A stretch of 64,000 bases of DNA from Bacillus ectoiniformans (GCF_016908875.1 NZ_JAFBES010000002.1:1-64000); one strand, 5' to 3'; shown: positions 27,238 to 37,051, counted from the stretch's first letter. Notes: a model not told the origin generated them from the sequence alone. Numbers and translations are program-made.

Positions 27238-27297
27238 TTAAAAATAAAAAAGAACCGCTATTTTACAATACTTACCTTTCATTGTAAAAGCGGTTCC
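27238..27297 (-). terminator. Terminator after bioB
   Basis: Long minus-strand stem beginning GAACCGCT-TTTACAAT and ending ATTGTAAAATAGCGGTTC, followed by TTTTTT. It lies 46 bp downstream of the bioB stop. Confidence 0.8.
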
Positions 27298-27342
27298 CTT
27301 GATGTTAAAAATATGAATCTATTACTTAAAGAAGTCGCTATT

Positions 27343-28341
27343 TCAGACTAATTGTTCTTTTTCTTCTTTAGCAAACTCGACTTCAAAGCCCATTTCTTCT
27401 ATCATGCGGTGATCGGCTGTTGTTTCTTGTCCAGCTGTTGTTAAATAATCTCCTACGAAAATAGAGTTTGCCGCATAAAGGCCTAATGGCTGCAAGGAAC
27501 CTAGGTTGACTTCCCGGCCTCCTGAAATACGGATTTCTTTCGTCGGGTTGATGAAACGGAATAAGCTAAGCACTTTCAGGCAATATCTAGGATTCAATTC
27601 GTCTGTGCCTTCAAGCGGTGTTCCGTCAATCGCATGCAGGAAGTTCACTGGGATCGAATCAGCATCTAGCGCTTTAAGGCTTCTTGCCATTGCCACTACG
27701 TCTTCTTTTTGTTCTCTCATGCCGATAATGACACCTGAACATGGGGACATCCCTTGTGTTTTCGCTAATTTTACTGTTTCAACGCGGTCATCATATGTAT
27801 GAGACGTGGTAATTTCCTTATGGTGGCTGGCGGATGTATTGATATTATGATTGTAGCGGTCTACGCCTGCTTCTTTTAATTTCTCTGCTTGTTCTGGCTT
27901 TAATAGCCCTAGGCAGGCACATACTTTTAAATTATATTTCTCTTTAATTTCTTTTACAGCTTCCGTTACGTTTTCCACTTCTTTATTGCTTGGTCCGCGG
28001 CCGCTTGCCACGATACAGTATGTACCAGCTTGCAGGTCATGCGCTTGTTTAGCGCCTTTAACGATTGAATCCTTGTCCATCATGCGGTACTTTTCAATCG
28101 GTGCCGATGAGCGAGTGGATTGTGAACAATAACCGCAGTTCTCCGGACAAATCCCTGATTTTGTGTTGATGATCATATTTAACTTTACTTTGTTCCCGTA
28201 ATAATGGCTTCTTACTTTGTACGCCGAGTTTAAAAGTTCGAGCAGCTCAGAATCCGGACACTCTAAAACGGCTAATGCTTCCGCATCTGTTAACTCTTGT
28301 CCATTTAATACTTTTTCTGCGTAATCATTCCACTGTTGCAT
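27343..28341 (-). CDS. bioB: Biotin synthase
   Basis: A 332-residue radical-SAM enzyme that inserts sulfur into dethiobiotin in the last step of biotin synthesis. The [4Fe-4S]/SAM motif is CPENCGYCSQS (Cys-x3-Cys-x2-Cys, residues about 53-63), then YCIVASGRGP, NLDT-equivalent YNHNINTS and the C-terminal ISGGREVNLG. I use the ATG at 28341 behind AAGGGGAG; an upstream ATGATG at 28371 has no ribosome binding site. No other biotin genes are adjacent, so bioB is a single-gene unit; the promoter at 28399-28428 is overlapped by an inverted repeat that could be its operator. Confidence 0.95.
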   Translation of the reverse strand: MQQWNDYAEKVLNGQELTDAEALAVLECPDSELLELLNSAYKVRSHYYGNKVKLNMIINTKSGICPENCGYCSQSTRSSAPIEKYRMMDKDSIVKGAKQAHDLQAGTYCIVASGRGPSNKEVENVTEAVKEIKEKYNLKVCACLGLLKPEQAEKLKEAGVDRYNHNINTSASHHKEITTSHTYDDRVETVKLAKTQGMSPCSGVIIGMREQKEDVVAMARSLKALDADSIPVNFLHAIDGTPLEGTDELNPRYCLKVLSLFRFINPTKEIRISGGREVNLGSLQPLGLYAANSIFVGDYLTTAGQETTADHRMIEEMGFEVEFAKEEKEQLV

Positions 28342-28398
28342 CTCTATCTCCCCTTTTTCCTCATTCATCATAATTGCTATAAATTAACTCTCTATTTA

Positions 28399-28428
28399 AG
28401 AATAAAAGAAAAAGGGTTTTTAAGTCAA
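28399..28428 (-). promoter_or_regulatory. SigA promoter of bioB
   Basis: On the minus strand TTGACT (28423-28428), an 18-bp spacer and TATTCT (28399-28404), about 58 bp before the bioB start. The -35 box lies inside the inverted repeat at 28424-28450. Confidence 0.55.
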
Positions 28429-28450
28429 CTTAATTTTTATTTAAGTTAAC
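28424..28450. promoter_or_regulatory. Inverted repeat at bioB promoter, possible BirA operator
   Basis: Arms GTTAACTTAA and TTAAGTTGAC (minus strand, one mismatch) are separated by 7 bp. GTTAAC-type arms about 15 bp apart resemble Firmicutes BirA sites, but the outer bases do not match the consensus well. It overlaps the -35 element and the last codons of the upstream GNAT gene. Confidence 0.4.
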
Positions 28451-29262
28451 CTAAAAGGCAGATTGCATTGTTTTGCCAGCAAGTAATAATTGACAGGTTC
28501 ATCTGCCTGTTTAATCAGCTTTACAGCGGCATATCCCTCGCTAAATAAATGAGTAAAAATATGTCTAAAGTTATGTTTCCAGTCTAGTGCGGCGGCAGTG
28601 TCAGCCTGTCTAATTTCCTGAAAATTCTTCGGCACTGGGACTAGCCATTTATCTGGATATCCTTCAACATTCACATTTGTCATCATTGGCAGACCTTCCG
28701 CAGTTAATTGATATTTTGCGGCCATTTTCGCTCCTTCTTCGTTCCACGTGTTGGGTTCGTCTAAATAGTCTTCAAGAATATACCACTCAATTTTGAAGCG
28801 GTCGGTAGGCATGCCTTCACTGAAACTATCAGGCATATCCCCATAACAATCCGGAATATAATGGCGGCAAATGCCTTTTAATTTTGTTAGATTTAAATAG
28901 CCATTCACACTTTCTAACGGATCATAAGTCCAGGTGACTAAATCATAGCCGAGGGATGCCGCTTCTTCTCTTTGGGTCTTTTTGAGTGCATCACCAATGC
29001 CTTGCTTTTGATAGTCAGGATGAATGCCTAAGTTATGAGAGCAAAGGTAAGACCGGCCGTTTGCAAACCCGGGAAAGCTATAGCTTAGGCCGATCAAATC
29101 GCTGCCGTGAAAGGCTCCGAAAGCCAATCCGCCGTTTTGATGGGCAATCATCGTCTGGTTCTCAGGAACAGGCTCAATTCCCCAGATCAGCCTTTCCAAG
29201 TCAGCCATTTTTTTAAAATCATCATATGTTTGAAACAGTCGAATATCATATGAAATGGACAT
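28441..29262 (-). CDS. GNAT-family acetyltransferase-like protein (COG3375 type)
   Basis: A 273-residue protein with an N-terminal GNAT fold. The acetyl-CoA-binding segment is CSHNLGIHPDYQKQGIGDALKKTQ (about residues 91-114), with the usual Q-x-x-G-I-G. The C-terminal half, with TWTYDPLESVNGYLNLTKLKG and a proline-rich section, is typical of the COG3375 group, whose substrate is unknown. I start it at the ATG at 29262 behind GAGGAA. It is divergent from yidC and upstream of bioB on the same strand, with 99 bp between them. Confidence 0.75.
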   Translation of the reverse strand: MSISYDIRLFQTYDDFKKMADLERLIWGIEPVPENQTMIAHQNGGLAFGAFHGSDLIGLSYSFPGFANGRSYLCSHNLGIHPDYQKQGIGDALKKTQREEAASLGYDLVTWTYDPLESVNGYLNLTKLKGICRHYIPDCYGDMPDSFSEGMPTDRFKIEWYILEDYLDEPNTWNEEGAKMAAKYQLTAEGLPMMTNVNVEGYPDKWLVPVPKNFQEIRQADTAAALDWKHNFRHIFTHLFSEGYAAVKLIKQADEPVNYYLLAKQCNLPFRLT

Positions 29263-29363
29263 GCACAATTCCTCGTTTCTTTTAGAATTCTTATCTATTA
29301 TATTCGTTGACCGGCAGATTAAAAAGTCTCTAGTTCTCACACGTATCATTTGGTTGTGAAAGT

Positions 29364-29392
29364 TTGAACTCCTTATGTTTTTAAGGTATACT
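29364..29392 (+). promoter_or_regulatory. SigA promoter of the yidC-like gene
   Basis: TTGAAC (29364-29369), a 17-bp spacer and TATACT (29387-29392), about 60 bp before the start codon; a near-consensus SigA promoter. Confidence 0.65.
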
Positions 29393-29451
29393 CATTTTAG
29401 TTTTTACTAGGAAGTTGTTTGTCTCAACCGGGACAATAGGAGGACGTTACG

Positions 29452-30213
29452 TTGAAGAAAACACATGTATTATTCTCTTTACTGCTTTTGGCAGTTTTTA
29501 CGCTGTCAGGGTGTCAAAGTGCTGAACAGGAAGGCCGCTTTTTCCATGACTATCTTGTCAATCCGTTCGTGGAATTAATTCATTCACTAGGCGAACTGTT
29601 CGGAAACTATGGGTTTGCTATTATTGCTATTACATTAGTTGTGCGTTTGCTTTTATTGCCTTTCATGCTGAACACGATGAAAAAACAGCAGGTCATGCGT
29701 GAAAAAATGGAAGTCGTAAAGCCCGAAATGGAAAAAATTCAAAAGCGTTTGAAAGAAGCGAAGACGGCTGAAGATAAACAAAAGATTCAGCAGGAAATGA
29801 TGATGCTGTATCAGCAGCATAATATTAATCCTCTTGCCATGGGCTGTCTCCCTATTCTTTTGCAAATGCCGATTTGGATGGGCTTGTACTATGCGATCCG
29901 TATTTCTGAAGACATCCAAACACATGAATTTCTTTGGTTTAAACTTGGACAGCCAGACATCGCCATGGCGATCATCGCTGGCATCATGTATTACTTCCAA
30001 TTTAAAGTCTCTATGATGAATGTGTCGGAACAGCAGCAACAGCAAATGAAAATTCTCGGATTGCTTTCACCAGTAATGATTCTTATCTTTTCATTAACGG
30101 CTCCTGCCGCGCTGCCATTGTACTGGGGCGTCAGCGGTTTGTTCCTCATAGGACAAACCTGGTTAAGCAAGAAATATTATTCTAGCCACCCCGTAACAGA
30201 AAATGGAAAATAA
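29452..30213 (+). CDS. yidC: YidC/Oxa1-family membrane protein insertase (lipoprotein)
   Basis: A 253-residue insertase. The N-terminus is a lipoprotein signal ending in LSGC (Cys21). Five hydrophobic segments follow, with the conserved groove Arg in ITLVVRLLLLPF and a charged cytosolic hairpin (MREKMEVVKPEMEKIQKRLKEA in part). The start codon is TTG at 29452 behind AGGAGG. It inserts and folds membrane proteins with or without Sec. It is not in an rnpA-jag context, so it is the stand-alone YqjG-like copy, not SpoIIIJ. The 102-bp leader has no room for a MifM-type sensor peptide. Confidence 0.9.
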   Translation: MKKTHVLFSLLLLAVFTLSGCQSAEQEGRFFHDYLVNPFVELIHSLGELFGNYGFAIIAITLVVRLLLLPFMLNTMKKQQVMREKMEVVKPEMEKIQKRLKEAKTAEDKQKIQQEMMMLYQQHNINPLAMGCLPILLQMPIWMGLYYAIRISEDIQTHEFLWFKLGQPDIAMAIIAGIMYYFQFKVSMMNVSEQQQQQMKILGLLSPVMILIFSLTAPAALPLYWGVSGLFLIGQTWLSKKYYSSHPVTENGK

Positions 30214-30220
30214 CGTGACT

Positions 30221-30251
30221 AAGACCTCTGATTTAATCAGAGGTCTTTTTT
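30221..30251. terminator. Bidirectional terminator between yidC and helicase genes
   Basis: Perfect 13-bp stem AAGACCTCTGATT / AATCAGAGGTCTT with a 1-nt centre, followed by TTTTTT on the plus strand and preceded by A-runs for the minus strand. The helicase stop codon (30233-30235) lies in the centre of the stem. Confidence 0.8.
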
Positions 30252-32320
30252 GATTCATATACTTCTTTTAAAAATCTCGTCATAGGCAGCGGTTTGCTTC
30301 TGAAGAATCGCGGAGATGAAACATATAATTCTTCCATCGCGCGAGACACCCCTACATAAAGAAGCCTTCTTTCTTCTTCGATAGCCTCAGCGATTTTCGC
30401 TTTTTTGTTTTGTTGATCACTCATTCGATCTTCAGCCGCTTCAAGTGAAGAGTTATGAGGAATGATGCCGTCACTTGTTCCAATGAGGAATACACAAGGA
30501 AACTCAAGCCCTTTCGCACCATGAACGGTAGTTAATCGGATCGCATCCTCTTGGTCAATATGGTTTTTCAGGCCATTTTCCTGTTGCTTTTTGATGATCC
30601 GGTCAATAAATGCTAAGTATTTCGCAGAATCTTTAAATGGTTTGGCAGAATCATATAATTCATCCAGCGTTTCTTGCACCAGTTCCTTTTGCAGCGTAAA
30701 TGTTTTTCGGTGATTATCCTGCAAATACTTGTCATACCCGTCGTTTCCTTCACGGATCTTCCGAATAGCTTCAGCAGGCGACAAGTGTTTCAAAGATTGA
30801 ATAGCGGAAACCTTCTCAGCGATCCGCTCCTTTTGATAGGATGGCAGCTTAGACAAATCTAATAAATAAGCGAGTGCCGGTTTTTCCACGCCTCTCATTC
30901 GATCGGTAAAGCGCTGATCAATCACTTCATTTAGCACCTTTTCTTTTGATAAGTACAAAGTAGGCAAGATTCCAGCAAGCGCGTCTAAGTCATCTGGGTA
31001 AAAAGCCAAGCGCAAGCAATCCAATATCGGTTTGACTAATCCGTTCTCGTAGAAAACTTGTTTCTGACTGTGGAGAATAAAAGGTATGTCCTTCCAAACG
31101 AGTTGATCCATCAATGCCCGGGAGACCGCATGAGTCCGGTAAATCACGGCAAAATCCCGATACTTTCTCTTACCGCTTGCAACCTGACTCTGTATCACGT
31201 CAAGAATGCACGTAGCTTCTTCTACAGTGGTGTCAGGTCTGAAAAAACGCGGGGCCACTCCTCTTGTATGTACCGCTAACAGTGTTTTGTCATGTCTTTG
31301 CTGGTTATGCTTAATGATGTCATTGCCCAATCCGACAATATAAGGATTGGATCGATAATTCGTTATTAAAGTAACGATTTTTGTCCCAGGAAATTCCTTT
31401 GGAAAATCTAGTATCAGTCGGTGATGAGATCCCCGAAATTGATAAATCGTCTGATCATCATCCCCAACAGCCATAATGTGTTGTGAAGGCGGGGCTAGCA
31501 TCTTTAATACTTCATACTGCACAAGGTTGCTGTCTTGAAACTCATCTACGAGTATATATTGAAATCGTTCTTGAAGCTTGCTGCGAATCTCTTCATTTTC
31601 CTTCAATAGCTTGTACACTTCATATAAAATATCGTCAAAATCCAATAGATTTCTGCTTTGTTTATACTCTTCGTATCTTTGATAAATCGTCTTTACTTCC
31701 TTCTCAACGCTGGATGCGGCCGGCAGATCCTCCGGGCTTTTCATCATATTTTTATAATAAGAAAATTGGGCAAGCAGCGTTTCCACATCGTATTCTTCTT
31801 TAAGTGCCATATCTTTTAATATCATTTTGACAGCGACTTGTTTTTGTTTTTCACTGGTTAATAGCTTCATATGCTCATAACCATGCTGATATAAAAGTTT
31901 AAGAAATATGGAATGGAATGTGCCGACTGCCATGCTTCTTAGCGAATGTTTCGATACCCCGGGCAATAAGCCTAATCGATCTTTTAATTCTCCTGCTGCT
32001 TTTTTTGTAAAAGTTAAAAGTAAGATCCTCTCAGCGCGCACTTTTTGAACCGATAGCAAATATCCGGCTCTAGCAGTCAATACCGATGTTTTTCCGCTGC
32101 CAGCACCTGCTAGCACGAGCAAGGGGCCATCTGTTTGCCGAACGGCTTTTACTTGCTGTTCATTTAAATATATATGTTTGTTTTCGAGAGCGCGAAAGTA
32201 AAAGGCATCCGCATCACTCTCTTTCACTAATTCTTTTGTCGACTTTGGCTCTGCTAATTTTGCCTTCGGAACCTTTTCCGAAACGACTGGCTGACTAGTC
32301 AGGGGGTGTTTTGTCTGCAA
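30233..32320 (-). CDS. UvrD/PcrA-type superfamily 1A DNA helicase (YjcD-like)
   Basis: About 695 residues. Motif I is VLAGAGSGKTS, Ia LLTFTKKAAGELKDR, II ILVDEFQDSN, III VGDDDQTIYQFRGS, IV ITNYRSNP, V RLTTVHGAKGLEFPCVF and VI EEERRLLYVGVSRA, all intact. It should unwind DNA 3' to 5' during repair or recombination. It resembles B. subtilis YjcD more than PcrA: about 60 residues precede the helicase core and the C-terminal PcrA RNAP-binding domain is missing. The start is uncertain; TTG at 32320 with GGGAGG close upstream is best, while frames to 32377 add a hydrophobic stretch without a ribosome binding site. Confidence 0.85.
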   Translation of the reverse strand: MQTKHPLTSQPVVSEKVPKAKLAEPKSTKELVKESDADAFYFRALENKHIYLNEQQVKAVRQTDGPLLVLAGAGSGKTSVLTARAGYLLSVQKVRAERILLLTFTKKAAGELKDRLGLLPGVSKHSLRSMAVGTFHSIFLKLLYQHGYEHMKLLTSEKQKQVAVKMILKDMALKEEYDVETLLAQFSYYKNMMKSPEDLPAASSVEKEVKTIYQRYEEYKQSRNLLDFDDILYEVYKLLKENEEIRSKLQERFQYILVDEFQDSNLVQYEVLKMLAPPSQHIMAVGDDDQTIYQFRGSHHRLILDFPKEFPGTKIVTLITNYRSNPYIVGLGNDIIKHNQQRHDKTLLAVHTRGVAPRFFRPDTTVEEATCILDVIQSQVASGKRKYRDFAVIYRTHAVSRALMDQLVWKDIPFILHSQKQVFYENGLVKPILDCLRLAFYPDDLDALAGILPTLYLSKEKVLNEVIDQRFTDRMRGVEKPALAYLLDLSKLPSYQKERIAEKVSAIQSLKHLSPAEAIRKIREGNDGYDKYLQDNHRKTFTLQKELVQETLDELYDSAKPFKDSAKYLAFIDRIIKKQQENGLKNHIDQEDAIRLTTVHGAKGLEFPCVFLIGTSDGIIPHNSSLEAAEDRMSDQQNKKAKIAEAIEEERRLLYVGVSRAMEELYVSSPRFFRSKPLPMTRFLKEVYESKKTSD

Positions 32321-32529
32321 AGGCCTCCCTCTTTCTTTAAGAAAATACCTATATAAAATTAACATGAAGAGAATCAATGCGCAATGACACGAAATTTGTC
32401 ATTAAATCTCTACTTGTTTCACTTGTTTTTTGCACTCTTACTTCGTAAAGTAGAAATAAATATAAAAATAGGAGAAATGACACAGAAAATTAAATTTTCT
32501 ATTAAACTATGTAATTTAGGAGGAACAAC

Positions 32530-34245
32530 ATGCTTAACTTGAGACCGCGAGCGACAGCACCATTACTGGTTAACTTTGGAACCGATTACCAATTTAAAGG
32601 CCGATTTTTACATACATTAGAATATAATTATTTTAACAAAAATGATTTTCATCAGCTGGAATCGTTATATGAAAAAATAGCTGATTGTGAAACCGATATG
32701 ATTTCATTGTTCCAAAGTTATCTGCAGCAGTGCAGTGAACCTCGATCTCTTCCCATTGCTGATCAAGTCATCTCAAACTATATTAAAGGATTCTTTACTA
32801 AAGAACGTGATCTTGCCTACGTAAAAGATGCACTATCCTTTTTCTACCTGCTTAGAAACAGCCATTATAACTTAGGCAAGTTAATTGTGATGTTCAATCA
32901 GTTTAATTTTTATGTGATTACCAACACCCTTTATTTCCATGGATTAAAGCCAGCCAAATGCATTTCCTATATGCACTCTGTTCAAAAGGCGATCAATATT
33001 GATCAGGAACTGCTGGTCGAAAGTTTTTCGGAACGAATGCTCGAACAAGTCATTGAAGAAATTGGCACATTAATGGATGAAACAACTAAGATCATGTTCA
33101 TTAAAGATTTGGTGCATCTGTTAGATAAACAAAATGCCGAGGTACAGAATTCTTCAGCTGCTACAGAAGAGATGACTGCCTCTGTGAATGAAGTAGCCCG
33201 TTCCGCTTCAAAAGTAGCAGATAAAACAAATGAATCAGTCAAGCAAGCACAAGAAAGCCGCCAAGTCATTTCTGATGCGCTCGATGAGATCTTTCGAACA
33301 GAAGCGACTTTCTCAGACATTGTGAAAAAGTTCTCGCGGCTGCAATCGAATGTTTCGACCATTGAAGATGTCGTTCGCCTGATTACAGGCATCGCAGATC
33401 AAACCAACCTCTTAGCATTAAATGCTTCCATTGAAGCGGCACGCGCTGGCGAACATGGGAAAGGTTTTGCTGTTGTAGCCCAGGAAGTCCGTAAGTTAGC
33501 GGAAAATACAGTTGAATCATTGAAAATGGTACAAGAAAATGTCTCAAACCTGAAAGAAGTGTCCAACGATGTGTCTGATTCAATCGGCGGCACAGCTGGC
33601 GTCATTCAAAACGCTGCAAAGGAAGCAAAAGATTCCCTTCCGCTTCTCACAAAAATCGTCGAAACGATTAGCGACATTCATGATGATGTCAACGGTACGG
33701 CCGCGATCTCAGAAGAGCAAGCAGCAACGATGGATGATATCTCCAGCCAAATGCATCAAATTGCCACCCTAACTGATTATATACGTGAACTTGGAGATGA
33801 CACAGGCTCAGCCATACACAGCTTAGGTAAACGAATCAATCAGTTTAGAATGAATGTGATTGATAACAACTCTATCGTTTTATCTACTCCTGCTTTATTG
33901 ATGCTGTCTAAAACAGATCACTATATTTGGAAATGGCGGATCTACAATATGTTTCTCGGGTTAGAAAAAGTTAAGCCTGAAGAAGTCTCCTCTCACATGG
34001 ATTGCCGCCTTGGCAAATGGTATTATGCACCAGAAACGAAAGAACGGTTCGGTCATTATGACAGCTTTATTCGGCTGGAAGAAGAACATAAAATTGTTCA
34101 CCGAGAAGCGAAAGAAGCAGCGGCTCATTTCCAGAATGGCAATCGAAACGAGGCCGAAGCTTCCCTTAAAAAACTCGATCAGGCTTCATTGCAAGTGGTC
34201 GGATATATTGAAGACATTCTTTCTCAGATTAGACAAGCGCGTTAA
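32530..34245 (+). CDS. Soluble methyl-accepting chemoreceptor with globin-like N-domain and C-terminal CZB domain
   Basis: A 571-residue cytosolic receptor without transmembrane segments. Residues 1-185 resemble the globin-coupled sensor domain of HemAT ([11 protein letters not shown] matches its last helix), but the proximal heme His position appears to be Leu/Tyr. The signalling hairpin tip is [38 protein letters not shown]. Residues about 455-530 form a chemoreceptor zinc-binding domain: His in DHYIWKW, Cys in DCRLGKWYY, and two His in [11 protein letters not shown] domains sense zinc or hypochlorous acid. ATG behind AGGAGG, monocistronic, with its own terminator. Confidence 0.88.
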   Translation: MLNLRPRATAPLLVNFGTDYQFKGRFLHTLEYNYFNKNDFHQLESLYEKIADCETDMISLFQSYLQQCSEPRSLPIADQVISNYIKGFFTKERDLAYVKDALSFFYLLRNSHYNLGKLIVMFNQFNFYVITNTLYFHGLKPAKCISYMHSVQKAINIDQELLVESFSERMLEQVIEEIGTLMDETTKIMFIKDLVHLLDKQNAEVQNSSAATEEMTASVNEVARSASKVADKTNESVKQAQESRQVISDALDEIFRTEATFSDIVKKFSRLQSNVSTIEDVVRLITGIADQTNLLALNASIEAARAGEHGKGFAVVAQEVRKLAENTVESLKMVQENVSNLKEVSNDVSDSIGGTAGVIQNAAKEAKDSLPLLTKIVETISDIHDDVNGTAAISEEQAATMDDISSQMHQIATLTDYIRELGDDTGSAIHSLGKRINQFRMNVIDNNSIVLSTPALLMLSKTDHYIWKWRIYNMFLGLEKVKPEEVSSHMDCRLGKWYYAPETKERFGHYDSFIRLEEEHKIVHREAKEAAAHFQNGNRNEAEASLKKLDQASLQVVGYIEDILSQIRQAR

Positions 34246-34247
34246 AC

Positions 34248-34276
34248 AAGCGGAAGCTAAGGCTTCTGCTTTTTTA
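34248..34276 (+). terminator. Terminator after chemoreceptor gene
   Basis: Stem AAGCGGAAGC / GCTTCTGCTT (one internal mismatch), 4-nt loop, then a T-run, 2 bp past the stop codon. Confidence 0.75.
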
Positions 34277-34328
34277 TTGACTTTTTTCCAGTTAAAGCTA
34301 AAGTAGAATTATAGGAAGGGTGTGCAAA

Positions 34329-34604
34329 ATGAAACGGTTAAAAATTATTGCTGCAGGCAAAGTTCAAGGAGTCGCCTTTCGATTTTTCGCCTCCAATCAG
34401 GCAAATCAATGGGGGTTAACCGGCTGGGTGCAAAACAAACCAGATGGTACGGTTGAACTCGAAGCCCAAGGTGAAAAAGACACGCTGCACCAATTTCTTG
34501 CCTTTCTAGAAAATGGGCCAAGCCCCTCTTCCCGTACGGATGAGCTCGTTCATTATGAAATCGATGTGAAAGAAAACGAACAGCGTTTCTCCGTTCGATC
34601 TTAA
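34329..34604 (+). CDS. acyP: Acylphosphatase
   Basis: A 91-residue acylphosphatase hydrolysing acyl phosphates. The phosphate-binding loop with the catalytic Arg is GKVQGVAFRFFA (residues about 10-21), and the catalytic Asn is in GWVQNKPDGTVE. Length is exactly that of the family. The ATG at 34329 lies 8 bp behind GGAAGGG; a GTG at 34320 would overlap that site. It is upstream of xpaC on the same strand. Confidence 0.93.
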   Translation: MKRLKIIAAGKVQGVAFRFFASNQANQWGLTGWVQNKPDGTVELEAQGEKDTLHQFLAFLENGPSPSSRTDELVHYEIDVKENEQRFSVRS

Positions 34605-34679
34605 TTATTCAATAAAAGAAATGAAACTATTTGGCGCTTTTTGCGTATAAGAAAGAAACTGATCATTGGAGTGGATACC

Positions 34680-35333
34680 ATGAAACATGCTTTTTCAATT
34701 CTGCTTCGCTTGTTTGTAGCTCTTCCGCTTAGCGGCATTATCAGTACCATTGGATACAGCCAGTTAAACCTTCCTTTAGCTGCCGGTATTCTGCTTTTTG
34801 CCGTAAGTACAGCAGCGATATTTATGGGGCTCGGCAAATGGGCAGATGTTCGTCTATATAAGAAATTCGGATTGACCCGAAAAGAATATTACTTTATTCA
34901 AGACAATATGAAAGAGGCGAAGCAAAAGCTCAACCGGCTCCAAAGCGTTTTTATCCGCCTCAGAAGCATTAGCTCACTTAAGCAAATGCTGGAATTAAAT
35001 CGTTTAGTCAAACGGATCTATTCCATTGTCAAAAAAGAACCAAAGCGATTCTACGAAGCGGAAAGCTTCTTTTATTCCCATTTGGATTCTGTCGTTGAAT
35101 TGTCAGAAAAGTATGCCTGGCTCAACAGCCAAAAAATAAAAGATCAGGATGTCAAAAAATCTTTAATAGAAACGAAAGAAACACTGGGCGACCTCACAAA
35201 GACTCTTGAAAAAGATTTAAATAAAGTGCTGGCAAAAGATATTGAACATCTCACATTTGAATTGGATGTAGCAAAACATTCTATGAAAAAATTGGACATG
35301 CCTATTGATGAGGACGAAAGGAGATTAAAATAA
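34680..35333 (+). CDS. xpaC: XpaC-family membrane-associated protein
   Basis: A 217-residue protein with two N-terminal hydrophobic segments ([39 protein letters not shown]) and a long charged helical region that is mostly coiled coil. It matches XpaC, first linked to 5-bromo-4-chloroindolyl phosphate hydrolysis, whose real function is unknown. The start is ATG at 34680 behind GGAG. It is followed after 1 bp by the TelA-family gene, the same pairing as xpaC-yaaN of B. subtilis. Confidence 0.85.
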   Translation: MKHAFSILLRLFVALPLSGIISTIGYSQLNLPLAAGILLFAVSTAAIFMGLGKWADVRLYKKFGLTRKEYYFIQDNMKEAKQKLNRLQSVFIRLRSISSLKQMLELNRLVKRIYSIVKKEPKRFYEAESFFYSHLDSVVELSEKYAWLNSQKIKDQDVKKSLIETKETLGDLTKTLEKDLNKVLAKDIEHLTFELDVAKHSMKKLDMPIDEDERRLK

Positions 35334-35334
35334 C

Positions 35335-36510
35335 ATGAACGAAGAAAAACGAACGACTGTTTTAAATGATGACTTGGCTGGACTTGATGATTTATTATCT
35401 AACCCTTTCGATCAACAATTGATGGAAACCAGCATAAACACAACCGAACAATCAACGACCAAGCCAAAACAATTAATTGATGTCCTCCCTGCAGAACATC
35501 AGCAAAAGGCTCGGGATTTAGCTAAGCAAATAGATCCTGCTAATCATCAATCCATTATTACTTACGGTACAGCAGCCCAGTCTAAACTCTCTACTTTCTC
35601 GCACTCGATGCTTGATCACGTGCAGCAAAAAGACATTGGTGAGATTGGCGATATCTTAAGTGATTTAATGAAAAAGCTTCAGCAAGTGAATCCAGACGAA
35701 TTGCAGGCAGAAAAGAAAAATATGTTCAGCCGCATGTTCAGCAAAGTGTCGGATTCCATACAGGAAGTTCTTTCGAAATACCAGAAAGTCGGCTCGCAAA
35801 TAGACCGGATCAGCCTGAAACTCGATCATTCAAAGAAGACACTGATCGGTGACATTCAAATGCTTGAACAGCTATATGAAAAAAATAAAGAATACTTTCA
35901 AGCCTTAAATATATTTATAGCGGCAGGCGAACTGAAATTAGAAGAAATTCAAACAGTGACCATCCCTTCCCTGCGTCAAAAAGCGGAGCAGTCAGGCGAT
36001 CAGATGGATTATCAAGACGTCAATGACATGGTTCAATTTGCGGATCGTCTAGAAAAGCGGCTGCATGATTTAAAACTCAGCAGACAAATTACAATCCAAA
36101 GCGCACCGCAAATTCGTATGATTCAAAACATGAACCAGGCCTTAGCAGAAAAAATTCAATCCTCTATTTTGACAGCGATTCCGCTTTGGAAAAACCAAGT
36201 TGCGATTGCCTTGACACTTGTGCGTCAGAAAAAAGCAATGGAATCACAAAAACAAGTGTCACAGACGACAAACGATCTGCTGTTAAAAAATGCGGAGCTA
36301 TTAAAAACGAACACGATTGAAACCGCTAAAGAAAATGAACGGGGCTTAGTCGATGTTGAAACATTAAAGAAAACCCAGTCCAACTTAATTACCACATTGG
36401 AAGAAACGCTTCGCATTCAGCAAGAAGGCCGCATGAAACGAAAGCAGGCTGAGCAAGAATTATCTACGATGGAAAATGAATTAAAACAAAAGCTCCTGCA
36501 TTTGAAATAA
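35335..36510 (+). CDS. yaaN: TelA/YaaN-family toxic-anion resistance protein
   Basis: A 391-residue, almost entirely helical cytosolic protein of the TelA family. Typical stretches are [25 protein letters not shown], the pro/ser-free coiled coil after it, and [18 protein letters not shown]-like sequence ([19 protein letters not shown] here) with [17 protein letters not shown]. Members contribute to tellurite and cell-envelope antibiotic tolerance; the mechanism is not established. ATG at 35335 follows AAGGAG inside the end of xpaC. It ends the acyP-xpaC-yaaN run. Confidence 0.88.
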   Translation: MNEEKRTTVLNDDLAGLDDLLSNPFDQQLMETSINTTEQSTTKPKQLIDVLPAEHQQKARDLAKQIDPANHQSIITYGTAAQSKLSTFSHSMLDHVQQKDIGEIGDILSDLMKKLQQVNPDELQAEKKNMFSRMFSKVSDSIQEVLSKYQKVGSQIDRISLKLDHSKKTLIGDIQMLEQLYEKNKEYFQALNIFIAAGELKLEEIQTVTIPSLRQKAEQSGDQMDYQDVNDMVQFADRLEKRLHDLKLSRQITIQSAPQIRMIQNMNQALAEKIQSSILTAIPLWKNQVAIALTLVRQKKAMESQKQVSQTTNDLLLKNAELLKTNTIETAKENERGLVDVETLKKTQSNLITTLEETLRIQQEGRMKRKQAEQELSTMENELKQKLLHLK

Positions 36511-36513
36511 TGA

Positions 36514-36550
36514 AAAAAAAGCTGCCATACCTTGATGCTGGCAGCTTTTT
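36514..36550. terminator. Bidirectional terminator after yaaN
   Basis: Stem AAAAAGCTGCCA / TGGCAGCTTTTT with an 11-nt loop between the convergent yaaN and DCC-protein genes; T-runs serve both strands. Confidence 0.85.
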
Positions 36551-36556
36551 CGTTAG

Positions 36557-36946
36557 TTAATCAATAAACCGTTTTTTAAATTCCGGAGATGGCATCATGC
36601 AGCTTTCTGATTTTCCAAACCATTGATAGCGATGTTTAGCAAACCAATCATAGACAGCATCTCTTATAGGAGCCGGAATGACTTTTAAAACAGAGAGAAT
36701 TCTATAGCCCCCTTTTAAATGCTTGCCTATTTCAAGAGCTGCACTTGATTTCATAAACACTTGATCATTTTTTATCAAAACGACACTATCAAGGTCACGT
36801 TTAACGTTGTATTGATGAAGCAGCTTTTGTCCTTTTTCACTCTGCAGCGAGCCAAATTTAAAGTACCCCTCCGGATCTCTCTTCAAAATGAATTGAACGC
36901 TTCTCTGACAAAAAAGACAGGTGCCGTCGAATAATATAATGTTCAT
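36557..36946 (-). CDS. DCC-family thiol-disulfide oxidoreductase-like protein (DUF393)
   Basis: A 129-residue DUF393 protein. The name-giving motif is at the N-terminus: LFDGTCLFCQRSV with an Asp and Cys-x-x-Cys pair (Cys10, Cys13), as in thioredoxin-like folds. The rest (FKFGSLQSEKGQ; SSAALEIGKHLKGGYRIL; WFAKHRYQWFGKSE) fits the family throughout. It probably acts in thiol-disulfide exchange; no substrate is known. Single gene, ATG at 36946 with GGAGG. Confidence 0.85.
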   Translation of the reverse strand: MNIILFDGTCLFCQRSVQFILKRDPEGYFKFGSLQSEKGQKLLHQYNVKRDLDSVVLIKNDQVFMKSSAALEIGKHLKGGYRILSVLKVIPAPIRDAVYDWFAKHRYQWFGKSESCMMPSPEFKKRFID

Positions 36947-37011
36947 GAATACCTCCTCCCCTCAACATGATTCTCTCTTAAGACTACCACTTTCTCATCT
37001 TTAGATCATAC

Positions 37012-37043
37012 TAAAAAGCACGGCTATGATAGCCGCACTTGTT
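37012..37043 (-). terminator. Terminator after brnQ
   Basis: Minus-strand 11-bp stem AAGTGCGGCTA / TAGCCGTGCTT (two G-T pairs), 3-nt loop, then TTT, just past the brnQ stop. Confidence 0.75.
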
Positions 37044-37051
37044 AGTAGATA

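Noticed and set aside
29393-29451. MifM-like sensor peptide upstream of the YidC gene
   Set aside because: The leader between the promoter and the TTG start is only about 55 nt and has no open frame with a ribosome binding site.
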